Source: Bacteroidota bacterium (GTDB taxonomy: Bacteria > Bacteroidota > Bacteroidia > B-17B0 > Aurantibacillaceae). From it: DNA of 34,690 nt. The stretch spans positions 1 through 34,690 of the forward strand of contig JABDCR010000028.1 in NCBI GenBank assembly GCA_013288015.1. Reading direction: 5' to 3'. How positions within the stretch are numbered: the stretch's first letter is position 1; every line of letters starts with the position of its first letter. Under the pieces are notes generated by a model, which was given only the letters and a program-made list of their open reading frames with translations, did not search any database and was not told the DNA's origin. The translations under genes were made by a program, and so were the position numbers. This document shows, in pieces, positions 16,826 through 23,685 of the stretch.

Positions 16826-17776
16826 TTAAGCAAAAAAAGAATTTTCATCAAACGAAAATCCTTTTAAAAATTCTGTAATTAAAAGTTTTTTTTTGCCTGC
16901 CATTTGAAGCTCTGTAACATCAATAAAACCGCCCTTTGCAGCAATTTTTAAAAATGTTTTATTATCAGTTTTTATTTGACCGGCGGATAAGCTGTGCTGT
17001 GCCTCTTCTTTACTTGCCTGATAAATTTTAAAGGTAATTTTTTTATCACCCATGTTTAATTCAGTCCAAGCACAAGGGTAGGGAGATAGACCACGAATTA
17101 AATTATAGCTATCTTCTAATGAATTGTTCCAATTTATCTGACAAGTATCTTTAAATATTTTAGGCGCATGTTTTGCCTGCTGATTAGCCAGTAATTTATT
17201 TTGCTCGGTTAAAACAACATTGCCTTGTTCTATTTTTTTTACGGTTTGCAACATTAAGTCTGCACCCTGTATCATTAATATATCGTGTAACTGACCTGCA
17301 TTCATCTCAGGTGTAATGCTAACTTTTTGTTGCATTAAAATGTTGCCGGTGTCTATTTCGTGTTGTAATTTAAAAGTAGTAATGCCTGTTTCTTTTTCTC
17401 CGTTTATAATGGCCCAGTTTATAGGCGCAGCACCACGATATTGTGGTAACAATGATGCATGTAAATTATAAGTGCCTAATGGCGGCATATTCCAAACACT
17501 TTCGGGCAACATTCTAAAGGCAACCACAATTTGTAAATCGGCTTGTAGTGATTTTAGTTCTTGCAAAAAAACTTCGTCTTTTAAGTTGCTTGGTTGTAGC
17601 ACCTGTAAGTTGTGTTGCAGAGCAAATTGTTTTACAGCACTTTGTTGTACTTGTTGCCCTCGCCCGGCAGGTTTATCGGGCGATGTAATTACACCTACTA
17701 TATTGTATTTGTTCTCTACTAAAATCTTTAAAGATTCCACAGCAAATTGTGGAGTGCCCATAAATACAATACGCAT
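16826..17776 (-). CDS. fmt: Methionyl-tRNA formyltransferase
   Basis: The 316-residue enzyme transfers a formyl group from 10-formyl-THF to Met-tRNA(fMet) for translation initiation. It starts with the family pattern MRIVFMGTPQFAVESL and contains the catalytic set N104, H106 (NLHASLLPQYRGAAPI) and D142 (HEIDTGNIL). The C-terminal tRNA-binding barrel starts near residue 205 (INWNNSLEDSYNLIRGLSPYPCAWT). Length matches the family. It has its own consensus promoter 20 bases before the start codon. The usual def neighbour is not in this window. Confidence 0.97.
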   Translation of the reverse strand: MRIVFMGTPQFAVESLKILVENKYNIVGVITSPDKPAGRGQQVQQSAVKQFALQHNLQVLQPSNLKDEVFLQELKSLQADLQIVVAFRMLPESVWNMPPLGTYNLHASLLPQYRGAAPINWAIINGEKETGITTFKLQHEIDTGNILMQQKVSITPEMNAGQLHDILMIQGADLMLQTVKKIEQGNVVLTEQNKLLANQQAKHAPKIFKDTCQINWNNSLEDSYNLIRGLSPYPCAWTELNMGDKKITFKIYQASKEEAQHSLSAGQIKTDNKTFLKIAAKGGFIDVTELQMAGKKKLLITEFLKGFSFDENSFFA

Positions 17777-17796
17777 ATATCTAACTATTGAATGCG

Positions 17797-17826
17797 CAAA
17801 GGTAGAAAATGAGCATTCGAATCCAA
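17797..17826 (-). promoter_or_regulatory. Promoter of fmt (TTG-N19-TACCTTTG)
   Basis: On the minus strand TTG at 17826-17824 is followed after 19 bases by TACCTTTG at 17804-17797. The start codon is 20 bases further on. Both boxes and the spacing match the Bacteroidota consensus. Confidence 0.8.
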
Positions 17827-17864
17827 ATGAGCTTACTTATTGTAAATAGCAGTACTATTTTTTG

Positions 17865-18269
17865 TTATTGATTACTTACCAAGTGCGAAGCTATTTTGTG
17901 CTTGCCGCCTTCAACAATAATTACAAAATCTTCGTATGTGATAACACGTTCGTATTTTACATCGTAAACTAATTTTATACAAGCTTCTTCTCCGGCCTCG
18001 TTTTCTACTTTGCTTTCCTTTAATTCGTACGATTGCATTTTACCTGTAACTTCTTTTAGTTTATTAAATTTCTCCGTTAATTTTTCTTCACTTTCACTTT
18101 GAACAAATTCGGTTGAATAATATGTGCTTTTTACAGCAGCATAATCACCTTTATCAATGGCCTTTAAACAATTTTCGGCAGTTTCTTTAGCTGCATTCAT
18201 ATCCAGTTTGGCAACAGAACATCCTATAATTAATAAAGATGATATAAGGGCTAAGGCTAATTTTTTCAT
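17865..18269 (-). CDS. Small lipoprotein, DUF4019/NTF2-like
   Basis: From the ATG at 18269 the protein has 134 residues and begins with a lipoprotein signal (MKKLALALISSLLIIGC; C17 is the acyl-acceptor). The frame is open for 25 more codons upstream, but those would precede a clean lipobox and span a promoter box at 18291-18298, so they are rejected. The mature part (AAKETAENCLKAIDKGDYAAVKSTYYSTEF, then KLKEVTGKMQSYELKESKVEN, CIKLVYDVKYERVITYEDFVIIVEGGKHKIA) looks like a DUF4019 or related small NTF2-like domain: helix, hydrophobic ligand-pocket strands, final EDF...IAS. No catalytic residues are evident. It is likely anchored in the inner or outer membrane facing the periplasm; its role is unknown. 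Confidence 0.78.
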   Translation of the reverse strand: MKKLALALISSLLIIGCSVAKLDMNAAKETAENCLKAIDKGDYAAVKSTYYSTEFVQSESEEKLTEKFNKLKEVTGKMQSYELKESKVENEAGEEACIKLVYDVKYERVITYEDFVIIVEGGKHKIASHLVSNQ

Positions 18270-18290
18270 ATAGTTTGTTTTTATAGAAAT

Positions 18291-18298
18291 CAAATATA
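18291..18298 (-). promoter_or_regulatory. -7 box (TATATTTG) for the small lipoprotein gene
   Basis: An exact match on the minus strand 21 bases before the ATG at 18269. A TTG is present upstream but at a short spacing of 14. Confidence 0.5.
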
Positions 18299-18390
18299 GG
18301 TAAATATATTGCCAACCTTTAGGATTATTAGCAGCCAATAACAAATAATAAAGCGCAATAGCAATTTGGGAACCTAATAATTTTAAAAAA

Positions 18391-19230
18391 TTAGTTTTCT
18401 ACTTTAGAAGTAGCATTAGCTAAATTTTTGTACGAGGTTAAATCCATTTTTATAGAACCTACCAATATTTTTGCCTGTGCACGAATGGGTATATGGTTTT
18501 TATCATCGGTTATCCAAACATTTAAATCTTCTTCTTTTTTAAATATACGTCCGGTTTGAATAATAGGCCTGAATTTTATACAACGAAATTTACCCACATC
18601 GGTATCAATGGTTTCTTTACCAACATACTTTATTTTAAGCGTCCAGGTTTGTTTATCTACAAAACTTGGTATCTCATATATGGTTCCTTCTTTAGCATCA
18701 GTAAAATCTATATTACGAGCATAATAAAAAGACGATAACATATCCTGGATGCCACTTGGTACATCATATTGTTGTCCACCACCAATATCAACTTTCTTGG
18801 TGTAATGATTAAATAAATAATCCTGATTGATGATATAGCCACCCTCATCGCATCTGCGCATAAAGTACCAAGGCACTAAGGCATCTTTATCTATATAGGT
18901 CTCATATCTGTCTTTTACTTTAAAAAACCAGTTAAATGTACCCTTTGAATAACCATTGCCTATAACGTGATATACTTTATGACCGCCAAAATCTTTAATT
19001 TCCGGCAGTACTTCAATTATAGCTACACCTGCATCTATAAATCCATAATGTAATCGGTAACTAAGCGATTCGCCTGCTTTAAAAGCTTCGTTGGTTTTAT
19101 CGGGTAAATCAATTCCCTTTATTTTATCAGGAAGAACAGGAAGTGTAGGTTCTTCTGTAAAAAAGAAAAAAAGACTAAGTACAAAACAAGCACCTGCTAT
19201 TTTAAGTAACCTTATTAATTGCGTTTTCAT
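18391..19230 (-). CDS. DUF3108 periplasmic protein
   Basis: The 279-residue protein has an N-terminal membrane/signal segment (IAGACFVLSLFFFF) and a DUF3108 domain over most of its length: FKAGESLSYRLHYGFIDAGVAII near residue 50, then KVYHVIGNGYSKGTFNWFFKVKDRYETYID, the PWYFMRRCDEGGY stretch and the conserved end NVWITDDKNHIPIRAQAKILVGSIKMDLTSY. Bacteroidota members are predicted beta-barrel-like or lipocalin-like envelope proteins of unknown role; they are frequent and conserved. There is a -7 box 13 bases before the start. It is separated from the lipoprotein gene by 121 bases that contain that gene's promoter, so the two seem independent. Confidence 0.87.
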   Translation of the reverse strand: MKTQLIRLLKIAGACFVLSLFFFFTEEPTLPVLPDKIKGIDLPDKTNEAFKAGESLSYRLHYGFIDAGVAIIEVLPEIKDFGGHKVYHVIGNGYSKGTFNWFFKVKDRYETYIDKDALVPWYFMRRCDEGGYIINQDYLFNHYTKKVDIGGGQQYDVPSGIQDMLSSFYYARNIDFTDAKEGTIYEIPSFVDKQTWTLKIKYVGKETIDTDVGKFRCIKFRPIIQTGRIFKKEEDLNVWITDDKNHIPIRAQAKILVGSIKMDLTSYKNLANATSKVEN

Positions 19231-19243
19231 AATTAAGCATCTG

Positions 19244-19251
19244 CAAAACTA
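19244..19251 (-). promoter_or_regulatory. -7 box (TAGTTTTG) for the DUF3108 gene
   Basis: An exact match on the minus strand 13 bases before the start codon. No TTG at the usual -33 spacing was seen. Confidence 0.45.
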
Positions 19252-19385
19252 ATGCCATACTAAACTACGAAATTAATTGTATAAAAGCATTACCCATAAA
19301 TTACAAACTTATTTAAAGCTGTTTTAAGTCACTTGAAAATTAACGAGCTGCTTCTATTTATATGATGTTAAAGTAGTTTATAGGG

Positions 19386-19434
19386 CAGTTAAACGTGGTT
19401 TTAATGGAAAAAAAAGCCCGCAGTTGTTTAACTG
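19386..19434. other. Inverted repeat CAGTTAAAC/GTTTAACTG with competing stems
   Basis: CAGTTAAAC (19386-19394) and GTTTAACTG (19426-19434) are perfect nine-base complements around a 31-base loop. On the minus strand a smaller stem CAGTT-AAAC-AACTG (19434-19421) would compete, followed by CGGGC and an eight-T tract, which resembles a terminator with a spacer. It lies in the gap after the MFS gene. Confidence 0.5.
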
Positions 19435-19518
19435 ATACATTAGTATTTAAAAGAGGGGAAAACTGTATCCCTTCTAGTATTCTAGTACTTCTATGTTAGT
19501 GGTTGAAAAACAGCCTCT

Positions 19519-19664
19519 TGTTGGTTGATTTTTGTTAGAGTGCTTGGTTGCTTTGTTTTCTACAAACACTACAGCAAATTAACTTACAAGTACTTACAGA
19601 ATCTTTTTATTGGTTATGCTGTTGGTTGATTTGTGATAAGATTTAAGGGTTTGTTGGTTGTTTT
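19519..19664 (+). repeat. Direct repeats of GTTGGTTG
   Basis: TGTTGGTTGATTT occurs exactly at 19519-19531 and 19620-19632, and TTGTTGGTTG again at 19651-19660, with a looser copy (CTTGGTTG) near 19543. No protein-coding reason exists for this, since the stretch is non-coding. Confidence 0.55.
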
Positions 19665-19683
19665 TTTAACTGAAAAAATAACC
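19656..19683 (-). terminator. A/T-rich hairpin directly after the MFS stop codon
   Basis: GGTTATTTTTT and AAAAAAACAACC on the minus strand pair with one mismatch around CAGTT. It begins five bases after the MFS stop. The stem is weak and no T-tract follows it, so it may mark the end of the transcript only poorly. Confidence 0.35.
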
Positions 19684-19687
19684 AAAC

Positions 19688-20965
19688 TTACTCCGCTTCT
19701 GCAACAACTTCTACAGGTTTAGCAGGAGGCATAAAAGGCTTTTTATTCATTACCAGTTTATTTATGCGGTACATCATAAAAATGGTAATTAATACACTGC
19801 CCATTACTACATAACCCAGCATAGGGTAGTTTTCTAAAGGGGCTTTGCCATGTTCTACTATAATTTTGCCCGCTGCTAATGTTGCCAAACCACCCGACAT
19901 TTGTTGTATAGATGAATTAATGCTCATAAAAGCTCCTCTATCTTGTGGCTCAGGTACAGCACTCATTAATGCCGAAGCGGAAATCATGCGCGATAAAATG
20001 CCCGCAAAAAGAATCACGTTTAAAGAAATTACCTGCCATAAAGGAGTTATACCCAGATGTGTATAAATAGCAACCATTAGCATAGCTAATAAAGAACCCG
20101 CAACAAACAATTTATATTTCCCAAACTTATCACTCAATTTACCTGCAACAGGGCCAATTACTATTGAAAAAACACCTGTTATGCCATAAAGCCAAGGTAG
20201 TTGGTCTAAAGTAAGGCCTAGGTTACGCGTGCTAAAATCGCTACCATAAGGCATAAGCATAGAGCCTCCTGTAGCTAATAAAACGGTTGCCATAAAACCT
20301 TTTATGTAATTTGATGTTGAAACAGTTTTTATAAGATGCTGAAATGCATTTCTATCTGATTTTAGTTTTAAGTGTGCATCAACCGGTTTTAGAAATATAA
20401 AAATGGCCACCCCAATTAAAATAGCTAAAACTACAATCATCATAAAAGGCGAGTGCCAGCCAAATTTATTAGCTAACACAATTCCAACAGGAATGCCTAT
20501 TACCTGACTAACCGCAAAAGACATTTGCGCAAAACCCATTACCCTGCCACGCACCTCCATTTTGAACAAGTCTGTAATAATAGCAAAGGATACAGATGAA
20601 ATTACCCCGCCAAATAAACCGGTTACTATGCGGGCCATTAATAAAAAGTTGTAATCAGGGGCAATAGCGCATAAAAAAGTTCCGAAAATAAATCCACTGT
20701 AAAAAAACAGGAGCAATTTTTTTCTGTCAAATTTATCAGCAAACCCCGCAGCTAATAAACCTGATGCACCTGCAGCAAAAGCATAAGCAGAAACTACATG
20801 ACTAAATTGCGGAATATTAATTTGTAAAGCAGGTCTTAGTATTGCGCCAATAGGGGCTAGCACCATAAGGTCTAAAATAACAGTAAATTGGGTTAAGGAG
20901 ATTATAGCAATTACTAAAACTTCGTATCGGGTAAAAACTGTTTTTGTTTTTGGAGTATCGGTCAT
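19688..20965 (-). CDS. MFS transporter (DHA-type, 12 TM)
   Basis: From the ATG at 20965 the protein has 425 residues; an earlier in-frame ATG at 21001 would place the promoter box (20981-20988) inside the coding region, and the 12 extra residues are not needed. Twelve hydrophobic helices are visible. The loop between TM2 and TM3 carries the MFS signature as ADKFDRKKLLLF, and the equivalent in the second half is AGKLSDKFGKYKLF. The helix-4/5 region has the ARIVTGLFGGVISSV segment and the antiporter-like GIPVGIVLA. It is probably a proton-coupled exporter of drugs, sugars or amino acids; the substrate cannot be told. The C-terminus (PAKPVEVVAEAE) is short and acidic. Confidence 0.9.
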   Translation of the reverse strand: MTDTPKTKTVFTRYEVLVIAIISLTQFTVILDLMVLAPIGAILRPALQINIPQFSHVVSAYAFAAGASGLLAAGFADKFDRKKLLLFFYSGFIFGTFLCAIAPDYNFLLMARIVTGLFGGVISSVSFAIITDLFKMEVRGRVMGFAQMSFAVSQVIGIPVGIVLANKFGWHSPFMMIVVLAILIGVAIFIFLKPVDAHLKLKSDRNAFQHLIKTVSTSNYIKGFMATVLLATGGSMLMPYGSDFSTRNLGLTLDQLPWLYGITGVFSIVIGPVAGKLSDKFGKYKLFVAGSLLAMLMVAIYTHLGITPLWQVISLNVILFAGILSRMISASALMSAVPEPQDRGAFMSINSSIQQMSGGLATLAAGKIIVEHGKAPLENYPMLGYVVMGSVLITIFMMYRINKLVMNKKPFMPPAKPVEVVAEAE

Positions 20966-20980
20966 TAAAATTAATTTTTG

Positions 20981-20988
20981 CAAAGGTA
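20981..20988 (-). promoter_or_regulatory. -7 box (TACCTTTG) for the MFS gene
   Basis: An exact match on the minus strand 15 bases before the ATG at 20965. It lies between the two possible starts and so decides for the later one. Confidence 0.55.
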
Positions 20989-21028
20989 TATTATTAATCA
21001 AATTACGATGTTATAAAATAGGTAAGTT

Positions 21029-21085
21029 AAAACAGGTTATCGGCAAGTAGGGGAATGGTATCGGTGAAAATGGCTGACCTGTTTT
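21029..21085 (+). other. Long stem-loop upstream of the heptose epimerase gene
   Basis: AAAACAGGT (21029-21037) and ACCTGTTTT (21077-21085) are perfect nine-base complements with a 39-base loop, and a seven-T tract continues on the plus strand. The loop has TATCGG twice. It ends 51 bases before the rfaD start codon. It looks like an intrinsic terminator or leader attenuator, but no plus-strand promoter box was found before it. Confidence 0.45.
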
Positions 21086-21136
21086 TTTATCTGCAATTAT
21101 TTAAGCAATTTTGAGCAAAATTTTAATCCACATAAA

Positions 21137-22105
21137 ATGCTTATTGTTACAGGTGCCGCAGGTTTTATAGGAAGTTGTTTAGTGAGTGAATTAAACCGGG
21201 CAGGTTTTGAAAACATTATTATATCAGACGATTTTACGGATGCTGAAAAAAATAAAAACCTGGCAGGTAAAAAATATACTCAAAAAATAAACCGTGATGA
21301 CCTAGCTGCTTGGTTAGAAGCTAATGCCAATAAGGTCGAATTTATTTTTCACATAGGCGCACGTACCGATACCACCTTGTTTGATGTAGCCACTTTTAAT
21401 AAACTTAATTTACATTATACCCAAACGCTGTGGAATTTATGTGCTAAACATAACATTCCTTTAGTGTATGCCTCATCAGCTGCTACATATGGCTTGGGTG
21501 AATTTGGATACGATGATGAAAACGAAAGCCTTATTGAAAAACTAAAACCATTAAACCCTTATGGCGATAGCAAAAATGATTTTGATAAATGGGCATTAAA
21601 ACAAAGCACTAAACCACCTTATTGGGTTGGCTTAAAGTTTTTTAATGTGTATGGGCCAAATGAGTTTCATAAAGGGCGTATGGCATCGGTTATATTTCAT
21701 GCTTTTAACCAAATAAAACAAAATGGCAGGGTAAAATTGTTTCGTTCGCATAACCCAAATTATAATGATGGCGGACAATTACGCGATTTTATTTATGTAA
21801 AAGATTTATGCAGCGTTATTCTATTTTTATACCAACACAAAGTTGCTAACGGCATTTATAATTTGGGTACAGGCAAAGCCCGTACTTTTTTAGATTTGGC
21901 CAAAAACACCTTTAAAGCAATGGGTGTGCCCGAGCAAATTGATTTTATAGATACTCCTATCGATATAAGAAACAAGTACCAGTATTTTACCGAAGCTAAA
22001 ATGAATAAACTGCAAAAAGCGGGTTACACTAAACCCTTTGCTACTTTAGAAGAAGGGGTTGAAGACTATGTAAAACATTATCTTGCCGAAGGAAAATATT
22101 TTTAA
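21137..22105 (+). CDS. rfaD: ADP-L-glycero-D-manno-heptose 6-epimerase
   Basis: The 322-residue protein is an extended short-chain dehydrogenase that flips C6 of ADP-D,D-heptose to give the L,D form used in the LPS core. The NAD(P)-binding motif is VTGAAGFIGS (residues 4-13). The catalytic region has YASSAATYG at 111-119, Y142 and K146 in NPYGDSK, and K179 in NEFHKGRMAS, equivalent to the second catalytic base of E. coli RfaD. The family-specific stretches FHIGARTDTT and GGQLRDFIYVKD are present. Length (about 310-330) is normal. The DUF1801 gene follows after 11 bases, probably on the same transcript. No exact -7 box was found upstream; instead there is the stem-loop at 21029-21085. Confidence 0.95.
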   Translation: MLIVTGAAGFIGSCLVSELNRAGFENIIISDDFTDAEKNKNLAGKKYTQKINRDDLAAWLEANANKVEFIFHIGARTDTTLFDVATFNKLNLHYTQTLWNLCAKHNIPLVYASSAATYGLGEFGYDDENESLIEKLKPLNPYGDSKNDFDKWALKQSTKPPYWVGLKFFNVYGPNEFHKGRMASVIFHAFNQIKQNGRVKLFRSHNPNYNDGGQLRDFIYVKDLCSVILFLYQHKVANGIYNLGTGKARTFLDLAKNTFKAMGVPEQIDFIDTPIDIRNKYQYFTEAKMNKLQKAGYTKPFATLEEGVEDYVKHYLAEGKYF

Positions 22106-22116
22106 AAACGTAAGCC

Positions 22117-22572
22117 ATGCAATCAAAAGCAAAAACGGTTGACCAATATATTAATGAGCTTCCTGATGATAGAAAGCAAGCCATTAATGAATTAAGAAAA
22201 GTTATTCTTAAAAACTTGCCTAAAGGTTTTGCCGAAGAGATGAGTTATGGCATGATTGGTTACGTGGTACCTCTAAAAACCTATCCTAAAGGCTATCATT
22301 GCAATCCAAGCTTACCGTTACCTTTTATAAATATGGGCTCGCAAAAAAACTTTATAGCCCTGCACCATATGGGTGTTTATGGTAGTAAAAAATTATTGGA
22401 TTGGTTTGTACAAGAGTATCCAAAATACTCAAAAGCAAAATTAGATATGGGTAAAGCTTGTATTCGTTTCAAAAAGATGGATGACATCCCCTATAAACTA
22501 ATTGGGGAACTGGTATCTAAAATTACTCCGCAAGAATGGATTGCCGTTTGCGAAAAATTCGCGAAAAAGTAA
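22117..22572 (+). CDS. DUF1801 domain protein
   Basis: The 151-residue cytoplasmic protein fits DUF1801 over its whole length: TVDQYINELPDDRKQAINELRKVI, LPKGFAEEMSYGMIGYVVPL, then LPFINMGSQKNFIALHHMGVYG and the end CIRFKKMDDIPYKLIGELVSKI. The fold is an alpha-beta sandwich related to the SRPBCC-like proteins, and no enzymatic activity is established. It follows rfaD by 11 bases and probably rides on the same transcript. It is a separate, shorter relative of the DUF1801-YdeI protein at 9297-9908. It converges with ytxJ, with 12 bases between. Confidence 0.88.
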   Translation: MQSKAKTVDQYINELPDDRKQAINELRKVILKNLPKGFAEEMSYGMIGYVVPLKTYPKGYHCNPSLPLPFINMGSQKNFIALHHMGVYGSKKLLDWFVQEYPKYSKAKLDMGKACIRFKKMDDIPYKLIGELVSKITPQEWIAVCEKFAKK

Positions 22573-22584
22573 TTAAGAAATAAT

Positions 22585-22923
22585 TTACTTAGCCAGTTTC
22601 ATAATATCAGCATAGCGTATATTGGTGTGTGATTCGTAATAAATGCACTCTCCGTTAGATATCACCAAAGCTTGAGGAGATTGATGTTCAATGCCATACT
22701 GCTCAGCAATTTGGTTAGATATATCTCTGTGTGCCAATAAATCTAAATAATAAGGTTTAATCAGTTGATTATCGCTGTCTTTCCAACTGCTTTCAATTCT
22801 ATTTAAAGCCACGTTACTAATGCTGCAACGTGTACTGTGTTTAAAAATTAAAACAGGCATAGATTTAGACTCTTCGTTAATAACATCCAGCTGAGATATA
22901 TGGTTTAAGGCATTCCAGTTCAT
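22585..22923 (-). CDS. ytxJ: Bacillithiol-system redox protein YtxJ
   Basis: The 112-residue protein is a thioredoxin-fold protein with a single active-site cysteine, C33, in FKHSTRCSIS, the hallmark of YtxJ (monothiol bacilliredoxin-like). The opening MNWNALNHISQLDVINEESKS and the later YGIEHQSPQALVISNGE (cis-Pro loop) and SHTNI segments fit the family. It is expected to reduce mixed disulfides between bacillithiol and protein thiols; the biosynthesis genes are outside this window. The start codon is only four bases after a -7 box, which raises the possibility of a leaderless transcript. It converges with the DUF1801 gene. Confidence 0.9.
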   Translation of the reverse strand: MNWNALNHISQLDVINEESKSMPVLIFKHSTRCSISNVALNRIESSWKDSDNQLIKPYYLDLLAHRDISNQIAEQYGIEHQSPQALVISNGECIYYESHTNIRYADIMKLAK

Positions 22924-22927
22924 GCTA

Positions 22928-22935
22928 CAAAGTTA
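22928..22935 (-). promoter_or_regulatory. -7 box (TAACTTTG) very close to the ytxJ start
   Basis: An exact match on the minus strand, but only four bases before the start codon; transcription would begin at or near the ATG. The TTG element at -33 is not visible. Confidence 0.4.
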
Positions 22936-22990
22936 CCATTTGTTTAGGTAGCATCATAAATGCTGAGAAATTTTTGTTTTGTTATTAAAA

Positions 22991-22998
22991 TATATTTG
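22991..22998 (+). promoter_or_regulatory. -7 box (TATATTTG) for the thioredoxin-fold protein gene
   Basis: An exact match on the plus strand 30 bases before the ATG at 23029. A TTG occurs upstream at 22974-22976, at a short spacing of 14. Confidence 0.5.
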
Positions 22999-23028
22999 TA
23001 AAATAGCAACATCTTAAAAACCGAGAAA

Positions 23029-23580
23029 ATGAAAAAAATAATTTTAGTTACTCTTTTAGCAGCTTTTACAAAGCTAAACGCGCAAAATGGAAAAGGCAAA
23101 ATGTTTCCTACCATTACCGGAGAAACTTTTGATGGAAAAAATGTAATTATACCCGAAGCTAGTAAAGGCAAACCAACCATTATTGGCATTTGTTTTAGTA
23201 AGGCTGCCGAAACTGATTTAAGAACCTGGCTTAACCCGGCTTACAATCAGTTTGTAGTAAAAAAAGATACCACCAATGCTTTTGGTGCAGCCGTTAGTTA
23301 CGATATAAACTACTATTTTATACCAATGCTTAACTTGGTTAATCAGGTGTTAGAAAAATCGAGCCAGGATAAAATTAGAAAACAAACCGATAAAGAATTT
23401 TGGCCTCACCTTATGTTTTATACTGGTGGTTTAAAAGAGTATAAAAAAACCTTCGAAATTGATAACACCGATTTGCCTTACTTTTTTGTATTAGATAAAA
23501 CCGGAAAAATTGTACACGTAGAAAAAGGCATTTTTACCGAGAAAAAAATGAGCGCTATGGAGGAGTTTTTAGAAGACTAG
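23029..23580 (+). CDS. Exported thioredoxin-fold protein without CxxC
   Basis: The 183-residue protein has a signal peptide (MKKIILVTLLAAFTKLNAQ) and reads as a thioredoxin/redoxin fold: a strand with GKPTIIGICFSKAAETDLRTWL in the place where the active-site CxxC would be, then YFIPMLNLVNQVL, WPHLMFYTGG and the terminal DLPYFFVLDKTGKIVHVEKGIFTEKKM with the cis-Pro-like LPYFF. There is only one Cys (in ICFSK), followed by Ser, so it is not a standard disulfide reductase or peroxiredoxin. The pattern is reminiscent of the ATP10/redoxin-like group, but I do not claim membership. Function unknown, periplasmic or outer face. Confidence 0.72.
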   Translation: MKKIILVTLLAAFTKLNAQNGKGKMFPTITGETFDGKNVIIPEASKGKPTIIGICFSKAAETDLRTWLNPAYNQFVVKKDTTNAFGAAVSYDINYYFIPMLNLVNQVLEKSSQDKIRKQTDKEFWPHLMFYTGGLKEYKKTFEIDNTDLPYFFVLDKTGKIVHVEKGIFTEKKMSAMEEFLED

Positions 23581-23685
23581 GTTATACTGCTTTTACACCT
23601 AATTTATTTCTAAATAACCTTTTATCCTTTTTTAACGTACAGTTGTAGCAAATGCAACTACTTTTAAATTATTAATCATTTATTC

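Larger units (their letters stand above)
19231..19687. other. 457-base non-coding gap with inverted and direct repeats
   Basis: This is the longest gene-free stretch. No frame with a credible start was found on either strand. It contains the DUF3108 promoter at its left end, a nine-base inverted repeat (19386-19434), a tandem 8-mer TTCTAGTA twice at 19472-19487, a 13-base direct repeat TGTTGGTTGATTT at 19519-19531 and 19620-19632, and an A/T hairpin (19656-19683) right after the MFS stop. It could be a long 3' region of the MFS transcript, a small RNA or decaying sequence; I cannot decide between these. Confidence 0.6.

Noticed and set aside
17816..17824. TTCGAATCC, which looks like a tRNA T-loop
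   Set aside because: There is no acceptor, D or anticodon arm around it, and it lies in the promoter region of fmt.
17472..17849. A cysteine-rich 125-residue open frame on the plus strand
   Set aside because: It is antisense to fmt, which is clearly real, and has no promoter box.
23580..23622. GGTTAT/ATAACC as a terminator after the thioredoxin-fold gene
   Set aside because: The six-base stem has a loop of about 30 bases and weak pairing; it may be chance in A/T-rich sequence.
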